A stretch of 64,000 nt of DNA from Acidipila sp. EB88 (lineage in GTDB: Bacteria > Acidobacteriota > Terriglobia > Terriglobales > Acidobacteriaceae): the NCBI RefSeq assembly GCF_003858395.1, contig NZ_QWEV01000005.1, positions 2,046,001-2,110,000 of the forward strand. The letters run 5' to 3'. Position numbers and translations under genes: made by a program. Below the pieces are notes generated by a model that was not told where the DNA came from, ran no database searches, and saw nothing but the letters and a program-made list of their open reading frames with translations. Of the stretch, positions 17,020 through 26,475 are shown in pieces (the stretch's first letter is position 1; each line of letters starts with the position of its first letter).

Positions 17020-17117
17020 GTAGGGCTACACGAAAAATGCTTTGGGTGTTTGTTTTCTTAGTGAGGTAACAAACAGGGGCCAATCCGTTGGAACCGGACG
17101 TTTTCGTGTACCCCTAC
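17020..17117. promoter_or_regulatory. Paired inverted repeats in the divergent NHL / two-component promoter region
   Basis: gtagggctacacgaaaa (17020-17036) is repeated in inverted orientation at 17101-17117 with one mismatch. Between them, tgtttgtt (17047-17054) and aacaaaca (17068-17075) form a perfect 8-bp inverted repeat with a 13-bp spacer. The whole lies between divergent starts, ending 2 bp before the kinase start, so it is a candidate operator region for the LuxR-type regulator encoded next door. Confidence 0.55.
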
Positions 17118-17118
17118 A

Positions 17119-20100
17119 GTGGCTCGTGGGGGCGGAAGAAGGTATGCTTGCCGCGATCCTGCTTGCCGTGTGCGCGAGGTGAGCGGTAAGTCAAACTCAT
17201 CCTGGGGAGTGGCCTGGAGTTTGTGGACTGGTAGCCTCATTCGACAGGTGCGGGCAGCATGGGTCCTGGTGCTCTGGTCGCTGCTTGTGTCCGCCGAGAT
17301 GCTGGCGATGCCGTCGAGCGATCTGCTGGTGCGCACGTATGTGCAGGGTGCGGATGTGCGCGAGCAGTCGGTGGCGGCAATGCTGCAGACCCGCGACGGC
17401 TATCTATGGGTGGGTACCGGCAAGGGACTCATGCGTTTTGATGGAGTGGCGTTTACCTCCTTCACTGCGGAAAACACTCCCGGGATTGCGGGCGACGACA
17501 TCAGCTTCGACACGCTGTGGGAGGACCGTGAAGGTGTGCTGTGGGCCGGCACTTACACGCACGGGGTGATCCGCAATGACCATGGCCACTTCTCCACGCT
17601 CGAGCGGAGCGCAGGTCTCCCCGACCTGAACATCCTGCGTATTGACGGGGACGAAACCGGGGCCGTGTGGATCTTTACCACCAAGGGTGTGAGCCGATGG
17701 CAGCATGGCCGTCTGGAACAGGTGCACCCGGAACAGGATGGCTCAGGCGCCGAGCCCCCCGTCCCGCACGATGATCGCCGGGGCATCGACTTCGAGAAGA
17801 TGGGGCTGTGGCGGCATACCTCGCGCGGAATGGAACGCTTTGCCTTTGGACACTGGAACCTGTTCCCCACCCCGATGGGCGAAGACCACTTATTCGAGCA
17901 GAATGTGCGATCAATTTACGAGGACCACCAGCGCCGCGTCTGGTACTCGGTGTTTCGCCAGCGCGGCCGGTATTTTTGTGCGCAGGGCAGTCGCTTGAAC
18001 ACCTATGAGGGTTTGCCTGAAAATGCCTTTGTTTCCTACCAGGATCGCGCCGGCTATCTGTGGCTGAACGATCATGGCGCGCACCCGGCGCGTTGGCGTG
18101 AGGGCAAGCTTTATCCGCTCCCTGGGATGCACACTTCCAACCTATTGAACGTGTTGGAGCGACCGGACGGGATGATCTGGGCCGGGGGGTTAGACGGCGT
18201 TCTGTTTCAGTTCCGGCCACGCTTCATCCAGACGATCGCCACCGCTGGCGTGCCCGAGGTGGGCTCGGTGCTGTTTGAGCAGCGCAGCGGGGTGGTGTGG
18301 GCTGGCGGGACAAACCTGCTTCGGCTGAAGGCTCGGAAAACGGAGGCTCGCTTTCAGACGCTCGTCCCTGGCCGCACGCCGTGGAACTATATCTTTGCGC
18401 TGTCAGAGGATACAAACGGGCACCTACTGGTGAGCTCGCGCCGGCAGGGTGAGATCGAGGAAATAGGAGACGGAAAGATCACCACTTTCCTGCCGCCTAG
18501 TCCGGAGCGCGGAGTGCCGCAGGCCATGCTGCTTGCTTCTTCAGGAGCGCAGTGGATCGGGACGAGCACGGGTTTGTTTCGCTACCGCCACGCCGTGGGC
18601 GCACAACCGGAGCGTTTGTGGAGCGGCAACGTGCGATGCCTGGCGGAGGCGGGCCCACACGCCATCTGGGCAGGCACAGCCGAGGGTCCGCTTCGCTTTG
18701 AAGATGGGCAAGAACGACCGATGCCGGCAGCCCCGGCCTGGCATTTTGGCGAAGTGCAGTCAATCAGCATCGATCATCGTGGTGAGTTGTGGATGGCAAC
18801 GCGCGCGCATGGCATTGTTGGCTCGCTTGAGGGGCGCTTTCGTGCATTCGGTACGGCGGACGGGCTGCCTACCAACACCATCTACAGCATCAACTTTGGC
18901 GATGATGACGACCTTTGGCTGAGGTCCGATGTCGGGCTGATTCGCGTGCGCAGGCCGAGCGTCGAGCACCGGAGTGCGGACCCGGCTCGGAAGCTGCAGT
19001 TGATCCTGCTCGACGGGAACGATGGACTGCCCTGGGCCGACATGCAGCCTGCGGGGAATCAGGGATTTCTCCACCTCGACGGAGGTGTCTTCTGGTTTGC
19101 TACGCCGGGCGGTATCGCTGCGCTGCACCCTTCTGACTTGCGGTACCAGGCGAGCTCTCCACGCGCGATCATGGAGGAACATGCGATCGATCAATCCGGG
19201 CTGCTGCCCGAGTCCTCGTTCGCGCTTGCCCCGGGGCAAAAGGATCTGGAGTTGCACTACACGGCGCTTGGCTCTGCTCGGCCGGGGCAGGTGAACTTTC
19301 GCTACCGCATGCGTGGGTTTGACCAGGACTGGATCGTGGCAGGCACGCGGCGCGTGGCGTACTACACCCAGCTGCCGCCCGGAGCTTACACCTTTGAGGT
19401 GCAGGCAGCAGATGGCGATAGCGATGCGTGGCAGGCGGCGAGCGCAATGGCGTATGTGCGTGTGCTCACGCCGTTTTACCGAAGCTGGTGGATGAAGGTG
19501 CTGCTTGGCGGTGGGCTTGTGGGAGGACTGCTGCTGTCGATCGAGACGAGGCGCCGCATGGACCGAGACCGTAGCCGGATGCGGCAGGCGTTCACGCATC
19601 GCCTGATCGCAGCGCAGGAGGGCGAACGCAAGCGCATCGCGCATGAGCTACATGACTCGCTGGGCCAGCACCTGGTGCTGATCCGCACGCTGGCGACACT
19701 GCCTGCTTCGCTGAACGGTGCGCGGGCCGACCACCTGGCGAAGATCGCCGACCAGGCGGCGGTGGCAATCCACGAGGTGGAGACGATCTCCTACGACCTG
19801 CGCCCTTACCAGCTCGACCGGCTCGGGCTTACCCGGACGGTCCTCTCTCTGGTGGAAGCATTTGCGGCCGACACGCCTATGCGTGTGACCCACTCGATCG
19901 AGAACATCGATGGCTTCTTTCCCAAGGACCTGGAGATCCACGTGTACCGCATCGTGCAGGAGGCGCTCGGCAACATCTTGAAGCATGCAGAGGCCAGCGA
20001 AGTCGCCGTGACTGTGGCCCAATCGGAGTTCGTGCTGCGACTGGTCGTGGCCGACAACGGGCGCGGATTCCTGTCCTCCGCAGCCGGCGGCCCGGAGCGC

Positions 20101-20244
20101 GGCGGACTAGGGCTGATCGGCATAGAGGAGCGGGCCGAGGCGCTGGGTGGCTCTGCCGTGATCGAATCGGCAGAAGGCAACGGCACCAAGGTCCTTGTCA
20201 CCGCTCCACGCACATATAGGTCGCAGGAGAACAATGCTTCATGA
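17119..20244 (+). CDS. Membrane histidine kinase with Reg_prop beta-propeller sensor
   Basis: A 1,041-residue sensor kinase. After an N-terminal hydrophobic segment (about 43-62), a two-component-type propeller (Reg_prop blades such as GYLWVGTGKGLMRF, GVLWAGT, GELWMAT) fills about 70-680, followed by a Y_Y_Y domain, one transmembrane span (about 793-812), a HisKA_3 dimerisation domain with phospho-acceptor His842 (RIAHELHDSLGQ), and an HATPase_c domain (NGRGF, GLGLIGIEERAEALGG). The propeller should face the periplasm and sense an external ligand, in Bacteroidota and Acidobacteria often a glycan fragment. Its stop overlaps the regulator start (ATGA), so the pair is translationally coupled. 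The exact start is uncertain. Confidence 0.92.
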   Translation: MARGGGRRYACRDPACRVREVSGKSNSSWGVAWSLWTGSLIRQVRAAWVLVLWSLLVSAEMLAMPSSDLLVRTYVQGADVREQSVAAMLQTRDGYLWVGTGKGLMRFDGVAFTSFTAENTPGIAGDDISFDTLWEDREGVLWAGTYTHGVIRNDHGHFSTLERSAGLPDLNILRIDGDETGAVWIFTTKGVSRWQHGRLEQVHPEQDGSGAEPPVPHDDRRGIDFEKMGLWRHTSRGMERFAFGHWNLFPTPMGEDHLFEQNVRSIYEDHQRRVWYSVFRQRGRYFCAQGSRLNTYEGLPENAFVSYQDRAGYLWLNDHGAHPARWREGKLYPLPGMHTSNLLNVLERPDGMIWAGGLDGVLFQFRPRFIQTIATAGVPEVGSVLFEQRSGVVWAGGTNLLRLKARKTEARFQTLVPGRTPWNYIFALSEDTNGHLLVSSRRQGEIEEIGDGKITTFLPPSPERGVPQAMLLASSGAQWIGTSTGLFRYRHAVGAQPERLWSGNVRCLAEAGPHAIWAGTAEGPLRFEDGQERPMPAAPAWHFGEVQSISIDHRGELWMATRAHGIVGSLEGRFRAFGTADGLPTNTIYSINFGDDDDLWLRSDVGLIRVRRPSVEHRSADPARKLQLILLDGNDGLPWADMQPAGNQGFLHLDGGVFWFATPGGIAALHPSDLRYQASSPRAIMEEHAIDQSGLLPESSFALAPGQKDLELHYTALGSARPGQVNFRYRMRGFDQDWIVAGTRRVAYYTQLPPGAYTFEVQAADGDSDAWQAASAMAYVRVLTPFYRSWWMKVLLGGGLVGGLLLSIETRRRMDRDRSRMRQAFTHRLIAAQEGERKRIAHELHDSLGQHLVLIRTLATLPASLNGARADHLAKIADQAAVAIHEVETISYDLRPYQLDRLGLTRTVLSLVEAFAADTPMRVTHSIENIDGFFPKDLEIHVYRIVQEALGNILKHAEASEVAVTVAQSEFVLRLVVADNGRGFLSSAAGGPERGGLGLIGIEERAEALGGSAVIESAEGNGTKVLVTAPRTYRSQENNAS

Positions 20245-20906
20245 ATGCTTCCGCAGAGCCACCTGTCACGATCCTGATCGCCGACGACCACCCGTTGATG
20301 CGCCAGGGCATCCGCATGGCGCTTGCTAGGGAAGAACGCCTGGAGGTAAGCGGCGAAGCTGCGAACGGGGAAGAGGCTTTGCAGTGCATTGCCTTTCTCA
20401 ACCCCGACGTGGTCATCTTGGATCTCGACATGCCAAAGCGTGACGGTCTTTCCGTGGTGCGCGAGCTAAACCGCCTCCACTCCGCTGTCGGCGTGATCAT
20501 CCTCACCCTGCATACCGGCGCGGATCTGCTCTATGAAGCGCTCGATCTCGGCGTCCGAGGCTACATCCTTAAAAGCTCGGCCGTGTCCGAGATTGCGGAA
20601 GCAGTGCGGCGCGTCACCGGCGGCGGCAGCTACCTGAGCGAAGCAGTGCTACAGGCAATGCGAAAAGGTAGGCCAGCAGCAGAACTCACCTCTGACCTAC
20701 AACAGCTCACGCCGCTTGAGCTGCGGCTCGTCCGCAAAATTGCCGAAGGCTTCACCTCGCGGGAGATCGCCGCCTCGCTCGATCTGAGCGGCCGCACAGT
20801 CGAGAACTATCGGACCGCCATCTGTACCAAGCTCAACCTCCGGGGACCCAATGCTCTGCTGCGCTACGCCCTGAGTCAGCGCTCTGCCCTTACGGACAAA
20901 CCGTAA
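20241..20906 (+). CDS. NarL/FixJ-family response regulator
   Basis: A 221-residue response regulator: receiver domain (1-125) with acidic pocket DD at 15-16 and phospho-acceptor Asp61 (VILDLDMP), then a LuxR-type HTH (about 155-215, LTPLELRLVRKIAEGFTSREIA and RTVENY). It overlaps the HisKA_3 kinase by 4 bp, and this kinase type normally pairs with NarL-type regulators. The likely targets include its own promoter region and the divergent NHL/Ig gene. Confidence 0.94.
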   Translation: MNASAEPPVTILIADDHPLMRQGIRMALAREERLEVSGEAANGEEALQCIAFLNPDVVILDLDMPKRDGLSVVRELNRLHSAVGVIILTLHTGADLLYEALDLGVRGYILKSSAVSEIAEAVRRVTGGGSYLSEAVLQAMRKGRPAAELTSDLQQLTPLELRLVRKIAEGFTSREIAASLDLSGRTVENYRTAICTKLNLRGPNALLRYALSQRSALTDKP

Positions 20907-21410
20907 CTATTGGCGACACGGTAGCAGTAAAGGCTCAAGAACCATGCGCTGTGGAGTTGCGGCGGCGCAGGACCACTTCATAGCACTCCACCGAGAAGGC
21001 GTGGGTAGAGAATCCACGTCAGCCCTTCCGCTCAGACCCGATCGGCGAAGCTCGGGCACCATGCCGCTCACTGTACCGTACTGACTCGCGGCGCCAACTG
21101 CCCGTTTGGTCGTCGCACTCGCTTCGGCCTTGAAGCGTCTCAGTCCAGACCTGTTTCAGATGGATGAGGGGTTTGAGTTAGCAAGGGAACCAGAAGACCT
21201 ACAAAAGCTGTGCGTATCTATATCTGACGCTTAGTCGTAAACATATGCCGTGACCGAGACCAAAGGAGCGGTCGATGTTCGCTCACGTGGAGCCACTGCT
21301 TGCGGACAGGGGTCCTCGCTAGCTGGTGTGAGACAGAGGAATTCTACCCTGCTAGTGCTATGCGTGCCTCGACAAGCCGGACCAGCCCTGGTACTCGCCG
21401 CGCCACCAGC
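20907..21410. other. Intergenic region without a supported gene
   Basis: I see no coding signature, RNA gene or clear inverted repeat in these 504 bp between the regulator and the recombinase stop. Confidence 0.5.
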
Positions 21411-21977
21411 TCACACAGCGTTTGATCGTGCACGAGTCATCAGTCGGCTTACCGTCGATGGGTGCACTTGGAAGAGGCGGGCGGCTTCAGCGGCTTGCTT
21501 CTCCCCTGAACCAATGAGTCGCACGATCTCTTGCTCCTGCTTCGAGGTAAGCTTCGCGGGGCGACCACCCACTCGACCCTGCTTCCGCGCGTGCGCTAAA
21601 CCGGTACGAGTGCGCTCGCGTAGCATGTCTCGTTCGAACTCCGCGAAAGTGCCGAGCATGTTCATAAGCATGCGGCCAGCCGCTGTCGTGGTGTCGATGT
21701 TCTCGTTCAGCGAGCGGAATCCTGCTTTCGCCTCATTGACGCGCTCCATGAGTATCAGCATGTCGCGAAGGCTGCGAGAGAGTCGGTCGAGTTTCGAGAC
21801 GATGAGCGTGTCACCTTCGCGTAGGTGCTCCAATAGCTTGCTCAGTTCAGGCCGGTCGAACCGTCCGCCAGACTTCTTCTCTTGGAAAATTCTCGTACAG
21901 CCGGCTGCCTTCAGCTCGGCAACCTGGGCAGCATTCTCCTGGTCATGGGTACTCACACGCGCGTAGCCGATCAGCAT
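21411..21977 (-). CDS. Serine recombinase (resolvase/invertase family)
   Basis: A 188-residue small serine recombinase of the Tn3-resolvase/DNA-invertase type. The catalytic Ser9 is in the N-terminal IGYARVSTHDQ motif, and the active-site arginines are in SKLDRLSRSLRD. The long helix E (MLGTFAEFERDMLRERT) and a C-terminal helix-turn-helix (EAARLFQVHPSTVSRL) are complete. I chose ATG 21977 since GGAG lies 6 nt upstream; in-frame codons further upstream are not family-like. It is full length and looks active. It could resolve or invert local DNA; no transposase is beside it. Confidence 0.93.
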   Translation of the reverse strand: MLIGYARVSTHDQENAAQVAELKAAGCTRIFQEKKSGGRFDRPELSKLLEHLREGDTLIVSKLDRLSRSLRDMLILMERVNEAKAGFRSLNENIDTTTAAGRMLMNMLGTFAEFERDMLRERTRTGLAHARKQGRVGGRPAKLTSKQEQEIVRLIGSGEKQAAEAARLFQVHPSTVSRLMTRARSNAV

Positions 21978-22910
21978 CTTCATCTCCGTGCGAAATGGTA
22001 TTGCCATGACGCGTGCTTTGGCAACTACATTGCGCACGCTTGAAGCGGACGCCAATGACACGTGCCCGAACTGTTGCAAGAATGAACGTTTTCGCACGAC
22101 GTGAGGCTCGTCCGAGACACCGCTTCCACTCCGCCCAGGCCCTCTATGGGGAACACCGCAACTCGGCCGGTGCTGGCTGTGATTGTTGATGGAGGCAGTC
22201 GAAAATGAAAGAGAGTGCCGCATTGCCGAAGCCTTGCGGCGGCCAGGTCGCGAATAGGACTCTCAGCCAAGGAATCCGACGCCGCGGCCACCCCTCAGCT
22301 GGTTTATTTTCGCTTTGTGGACCGGGTTGATTGAGCAGGCCTAAGTTCGGCGGTAGCGGGCGCAGGGCTGCGGCCATGTGACGGGACCGGGGATATCGTG
22401 TTGCCCTGGTATCGGGGCACCGAGGTCAGGCGTGAGCCGGACAGAGGGCTTGCACTTCTCTCGCTAGCAGGGGTGAGACAGACTGGAGTCCGGCGGCAGC
22501 CGGATGGAGGGCTCGATCACTGAGCCGTTGACCGAAGAGATGTGGTTCGGCCTTGTTTTGGACCTTGACCTCCATGTCCCGGTCCATGAACTTGAATGGG
22601 CGTTAGCCCGGTTTCTACCCCATGCCCTGCCCATGTCTCGCCATGTCTTCCGCTGTCGAGCGAAGCGAGAACAGGATCAAGTGCATGGGGTAAAGACCGC
22701 GCGAAGCGCATTCAGGTACATGGTTAACTTACTTGGGTTCTGGGGGGTCTCTTTCCCCGTTGACGGCTGCTGATTCCAGCGCTCAAGCCAAGTGATTTTC
22801 ACGTTCACAACACGTGGATCTTCACGCACAGACCATGCGAGATTCCAGAGAAATCCGACTATGGCCCTCATTACTGAGTATCAACAATCAGTTCGAATCG
22901 GGGGATCACC
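21978..22910. other. Long gene-poor stretch upstream of the HTH-protein gene
   Basis: About 930 bp without a supported gene between the divergent recombinase and the HTH-protein gene. Short open frames (e.g. 22504-22773) lack domains and ribosome sites. A region this size beside a recombinase could hold its crossover site, but I found no convincing paired 12-bp inverted repeats. Confidence 0.5.
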
Positions 22911-24550
22911 GTGGCGAAGCACACCGCACCAACCACAAACCAGCACGAGCACAGGGACGCGACCAAGAAAGAGGGTCCGGACTATTTTCGGTTGTACGAG
23001 GCCATTTCGCGAGCGAACTTGTGCTCCGGCTCGAGCGCCTTGTCCTGCTGGAACTCGCGTTCAGCTGCAACAAGTCCGAAGGCTACAGCTGCTACCCCTC
23101 CTATGTCACAGTGGCCCAGTTCGCTGGTCTGAACGAGAGCACTGTCAGGCTCGCTGTGGCCGCGCTTGAAAAGAAGAAGCTGCTCCGCAGTGTCTACCGA
23201 AAACGCAGCACGAACCGTTACTACCTTAACTACAAGCTCATCATGGAGAAAGGCAACCTCGCAAAGCTGATCCTCAAGGATGCCCGAAAACCGAAGGAGG
23301 TCATCGTGACGCCTGAGTGGGAGCAGGCCGAGGATACCGGAACGATCTCGGTTGCGGTCAAGAAATCCCGTGCCAAGCGCTCGAAGCAGAATGGTGACGC
23401 GGCACCAGCGGCCAGACATCTCAAGCCTCCGGCCGAAGTCCCCAAGCCGATCGAGAAAGTGACCCCATCATCCGGCACCGAGATCGGGATCAGTGTCACC
23501 GAGTGGACTCCACAGGAGAAGGCTGAGGTCGGGGCACATGTCCCGGTGCGGCTCCCACAACCCTCACTACGCCCGAGCAAGGTCAGGTTCAAGGGTCAGT
23601 TCAGCTCGGTGCCGCCTGTCCTGACCGAAGAATGGTGGGAGCAGCAGATCGCCAAGGTACACGATCCCGAGAACATGGATCCGGTTTACCTGCCTATGCC
23701 GTCTCGTCTCGTTGCCCCGGTGCGCGATTATCTTGCCCACCTGGCACCGAACCTGGTGACCCATCCTTACGTTAAAGAGGATGGAACGCCCGAGCTGCTC
23801 CTGGCGCTTCACCCGTGCGAGTACGCCAGCAAGCTGTTGAGCACGGACGGCCACACTGTCGACTTCCAATGCTTGCCGTCCTCCGTCAGCAAGTACAGCC
23901 ACGGAATGGTAGTGAGCGCCCTCGCTCTCATTCCGGTAAATCCGGATCAGCCCGACGTCAAGTTCCTTATGACGAAGGCCATGGACCGCGCTGCGTTTCT
24001 ATCGACCAAGCTGCCCGGGATGCTTGACTACCTCGACCGCAATCCGGAACCGGAGTTGACTGAGGAGGGTGAGCAGAGAGCAGAGGCATGGTTCGCCGAG
24101 GCGCTCGGAGCCGAGCAGGTGACACCGGAGTCGAAACCTGAGCCGAGTGAGACCAAGGCTGCGATCGACTCAGACGAGTATCTCCAGCAGCGAGACGAGG
24201 CGTACAACCGCATCATCGCTCGCACATATGTCGGTTCCCAGAGCGGATTCACTCCTGATACTTGGGCTGATCATTGGATCAGCTTGTATAGCCAGACATG
24301 GGTCACCGTCTACGACGCTGCCTACGGAGCTTCTCCTGACACCAGCTCGGAGGCTGCGTCGTATAGAGCGGCCGACAAAGCTGGTCAGGAAGTCCATCGT
24401 CTCGCCGCCGAACAGAAGGAACGCCTTCGTAAGGCCATGAAGTCCTCGATGACCGTCAAGGTGATGGAACCCGGGCACTCCACACCACCAGAGCCAATAT
24501 CGGTGATGGTCGGGTACCACGACGATGAGCCAGACCCGGAGGAGTGGTAA
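22911..24550 (+). CDS. Helix-turn-helix (HTH_36-like) protein, apparent frame change near its N-terminus
   Basis: A protein of about 545 residues whose N-terminal part is an HTH_36-like winged helix (YPSYVTVAQFAGLNESTVRL, then ALEKKKLLRSVYR), as in replication initiators and regulators of mobile elements. A good start (GTG 22911 after GGGGGATC) opens MAKHTAPTTNQHEH...PDYFRLYEAIS, but this frame ends at 23132. The HTH continues in another frame, open to 24550, so a one-base frame change lies between about 22990 and 23045. The rest is acidic, Pro/Glu-rich linker (about 125-230) and an unrecognised C-terminal domain. It is followed by two coupled small-element genes. A replication or maintenance role is only a guess. 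Confidence 0.6.
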
Positions 24551-24706
24551 AGGTAGGCTGGCCTGAAACCAAGGAGCGACCACAAGTCGTCGCTATGCCT
24601 TCTAGAGTTACGGCAAAGCAAACGAACTAGGACATTCCTCATTGTGGGTGGGAAATGTAAGTACCTTTCCTGCTCACAATAACCATTCGTACCTTGGAGG
24701 AATAAC

Positions 24707-24925
24707 GTGGCACCCCTGGAAATCAACCACTCCGCTCGTCTCACCGGAACCCAGCGTCGAATCCTCGACCACTTGGGAACCCCGACATACATCGGCCAAG
24801 TGATCGACCGGCTCGGCACCAACCCTATGGTCATCCTCAAGGCGGTCTGTGCCCTGGTAAAGCTCGGCCTGATTGTCAGGACTGCCAGCCTCGGTTACGA
24901 GTACGTCTCTGTGGAGGCGCGCTGA
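24707..24925 (+). CDS. Small winged-helix protein
   Basis: A 72-residue protein from GTG 24707 with a strong ribosome site (TTGGAGG). It is a minimal winged helix: LTGTQRRILDHL (helix 1), TYIGQVIDRLG (helix 2), NPMVILKAVCALVKLGLI (recognition helix), then a YEYVSVEA wing strand. Its stop overlaps the next start (TGATG at 24923-24927), so the two genes are translationally coupled. A small DNA-binding partner of the downstream protein, or a regulator of the cluster, is the likeliest role. Confidence 0.72.
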   Translation: MAPLEINHSARLTGTQRRILDHLGTPTYIGQVIDRLGTNPMVILKAVCALVKLGLIVRTASLGYEYVSVEAR

Positions 24926-25938
24926 TGCACGCGAATGCAATTGAACAGCCGCCTGCCTCCCTGGGGTTGCGCTACGCCGCTCCATACATTGCGCCCCCAA
25001 GGCCGACTGAACACCCCGGGGTCCATCCCCGCAAAGCTGCGGCAGTTGAGTTACCCGTGTACTGGGCAAGTTTCTGGGACGCCGTTCTCCGGGAAGTAGA
25101 CTTCACGAAGACCGGAACAACCCTTCGCGTGCCTCTGTGCTGCATGAACGAGGTTCTGAAATTCATCGGAACGAACGCGCCTGCCCTTTGCGCCGGCCCT
25201 ACGCTCGACAAGGAAGGCTATGTCACGGTCGATATTTATCCCAAAGCGGCCGCCTTCGCCTCGCACCGGCTCAGCAAGCTTCTCGGAACCCCCACCAGGC
25301 TTACGGCGCAACCGGTAGAACTGAGGAATGAGCCTGAATGGTTGGCCTGTCGCATCCTGGATCAGGCTCTGAGCATGGACGCCAGGGGCCGCGACTTTGC
25401 CGTGGCACTTACCAAGGTCAACGACCCGACAGGTTGTGTTCGCCATTCCCTGGCGGAGATCATCCCTCAAATAAAAGCTGAACTGAAGGGGCGAGAGGAG
25501 AGTCAGCCCCGTCTGCCGCGCAGCCAAGAAACGCAATGGACCCAGCTGTGCGCTGCCGTCTACGCGGCTGGCTGGAAGAGTCGCCCGGTTGCCGCGCCGT
25601 GGTACCTGGTTCCTGCGATCGAAGAGCACTTCGCGCTCACCTACCAACAAGCCTTGTGTATCGAGGCACCGCGTTCTCGTCTGCAGTCGCCCCGGGCCTA
25701 CCTCACAGTCAGCATAAGCCCGCTCTATCTTGTGAGGCGTCTTGCACTGGAGCATAGTCTCCCGATTGAGCTGAACTCCTGGTCTACGCTTCCAGAGTGC
25801 GCCAGGCCGACCGATCATATTTCTGTGATCCGCGAAATTTTTCGAACCGCGACTTGCCTAGGACAGCTGAAGATGAGTGCCGATCCGACAGCCTTATTGC
25901 TGAAGATGTGGGAGACAGAGATCCTGGCGATTGCCTAG
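24925..25938 (+). CDS. Unknown protein coupled to the winged-helix gene
   Basis: A 337-residue soluble protein with no signal peptide or membrane span. I recognise no family. Visible blocks are a Pro-rich start (about 1-45), a central region with Trp/Glu-rich helices (ELRNEPEWLACRILDQAL), a stretch LAEIIPQIKAELKGREE, and a C-terminal TQLCAAVYAAGWKSRP...FALTYQQAL region. Codon use looks like a genuine gene. It overlaps the winged-helix gene by one base and lies downstream of the HTH protein, so the three probably form one operon of a mobile element. A DNA-processing or maintenance role is conceivable but unsupported. Confidence 0.6.
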   Translation: MHANAIEQPPASLGLRYAAPYIAPPRPTEHPGVHPRKAAAVELPVYWASFWDAVLREVDFTKTGTTLRVPLCCMNEVLKFIGTNAPALCAGPTLDKEGYVTVDIYPKAAAFASHRLSKLLGTPTRLTAQPVELRNEPEWLACRILDQALSMDARGRDFAVALTKVNDPTGCVRHSLAEIIPQIKAELKGREESQPRLPRSQETQWTQLCAAVYAAGWKSRPVAAPWYLVPAIEEHFALTYQQALCIEAPRSRLQSPRAYLTVSISPLYLVRRLALEHSLPIELNSWSTLPECARPTDHISVIREIFRTATCLGQLKMSADPTALLLKMWETEILAIA

Positions 25939-26475
25939 ACATTCGGGTGCTCACTCAGTACTTGGACGTAGATGTTGAACAAAGGGCTTCGAACTGCGGG
26001 CGGACGCGAAGCGAATCTGCCATCCGAATCGATTTGAAGACATCCGAGGGGCGGCCATGTGGGACCGCATCATGGCACTGCTTCGCGACAGCCCATCCGA
26101 GGACGCCGCATAGAGATGCTGCGTACGTGCAAAGTCCATGCTGCACGTACGCTCCCCCTGTCCATTCTTATTGAGAATCTATTGTGAGGAGTACATGTCT
26201 GATTTCCTGACCTCCATACAGCCCGATCCTGATCAGGCCAGCAAGCTTCCTCGATCCGAGTCCTTCACCCGAACGCGTCCTCCGGGAAATGAAACGATTC
26301 GTGCGTGAGCCTATCCCCGCTGAGTGGCTTGAACCGCAGCGAAGCTCTCAGGTCATGCTCTTCATGCCGCAGCGGCTATCTGGTACCTCGTTGGGTTCAA
26401 GAGAGCAGGGACAGTCCATCTCCGCCGCTCGAAGCGAGAGGCCTACGGGCTCGATCGATACTCCTCAGCCCGAGC
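25939..26475. other. Degraded stretch before the recombinase pseudogene
   Basis: Apart from a short frame with a strong ribosome site (26195-26308, listed separately), there is only a possible coding remnant at about 25980-26113 (FELRADAKRICHPNRFEDI, then GAAMWDRIMALL) with no start codon. I read this as decayed element DNA. Confidence 0.45.
26195..26308 (+). CDS. Short frame with strong ribosome site, possibly a broken gene start
   Basis: ATG 26195 follows TGAGGAG by 3-4 nt and opens a 37-residue peptide (MSDFLTSIQPDPDQASKLPR...) that ends in TGA. It has no domain. It may be the original start of the recombinase gene whose broken body begins near 26476, or an unrelated leader. Confidence 0.25.
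   Translation: MSDFLTSIQPDPDQASKLPRSESFTRTRPPGNETIRA

Noticed and set aside
21250..21966. A 238-residue plus-strand frame opposite the serine recombinase
   Set aside because: Antisense shadow of a gene with all catalytic resolvase motifs.
25980..26113. A possible coding remnant (RFEDIRGAAMWDRIMALL)
   Set aside because: No start codon and a stop close upstream; too short to assign to a family, so mentioned only as decayed DNA.
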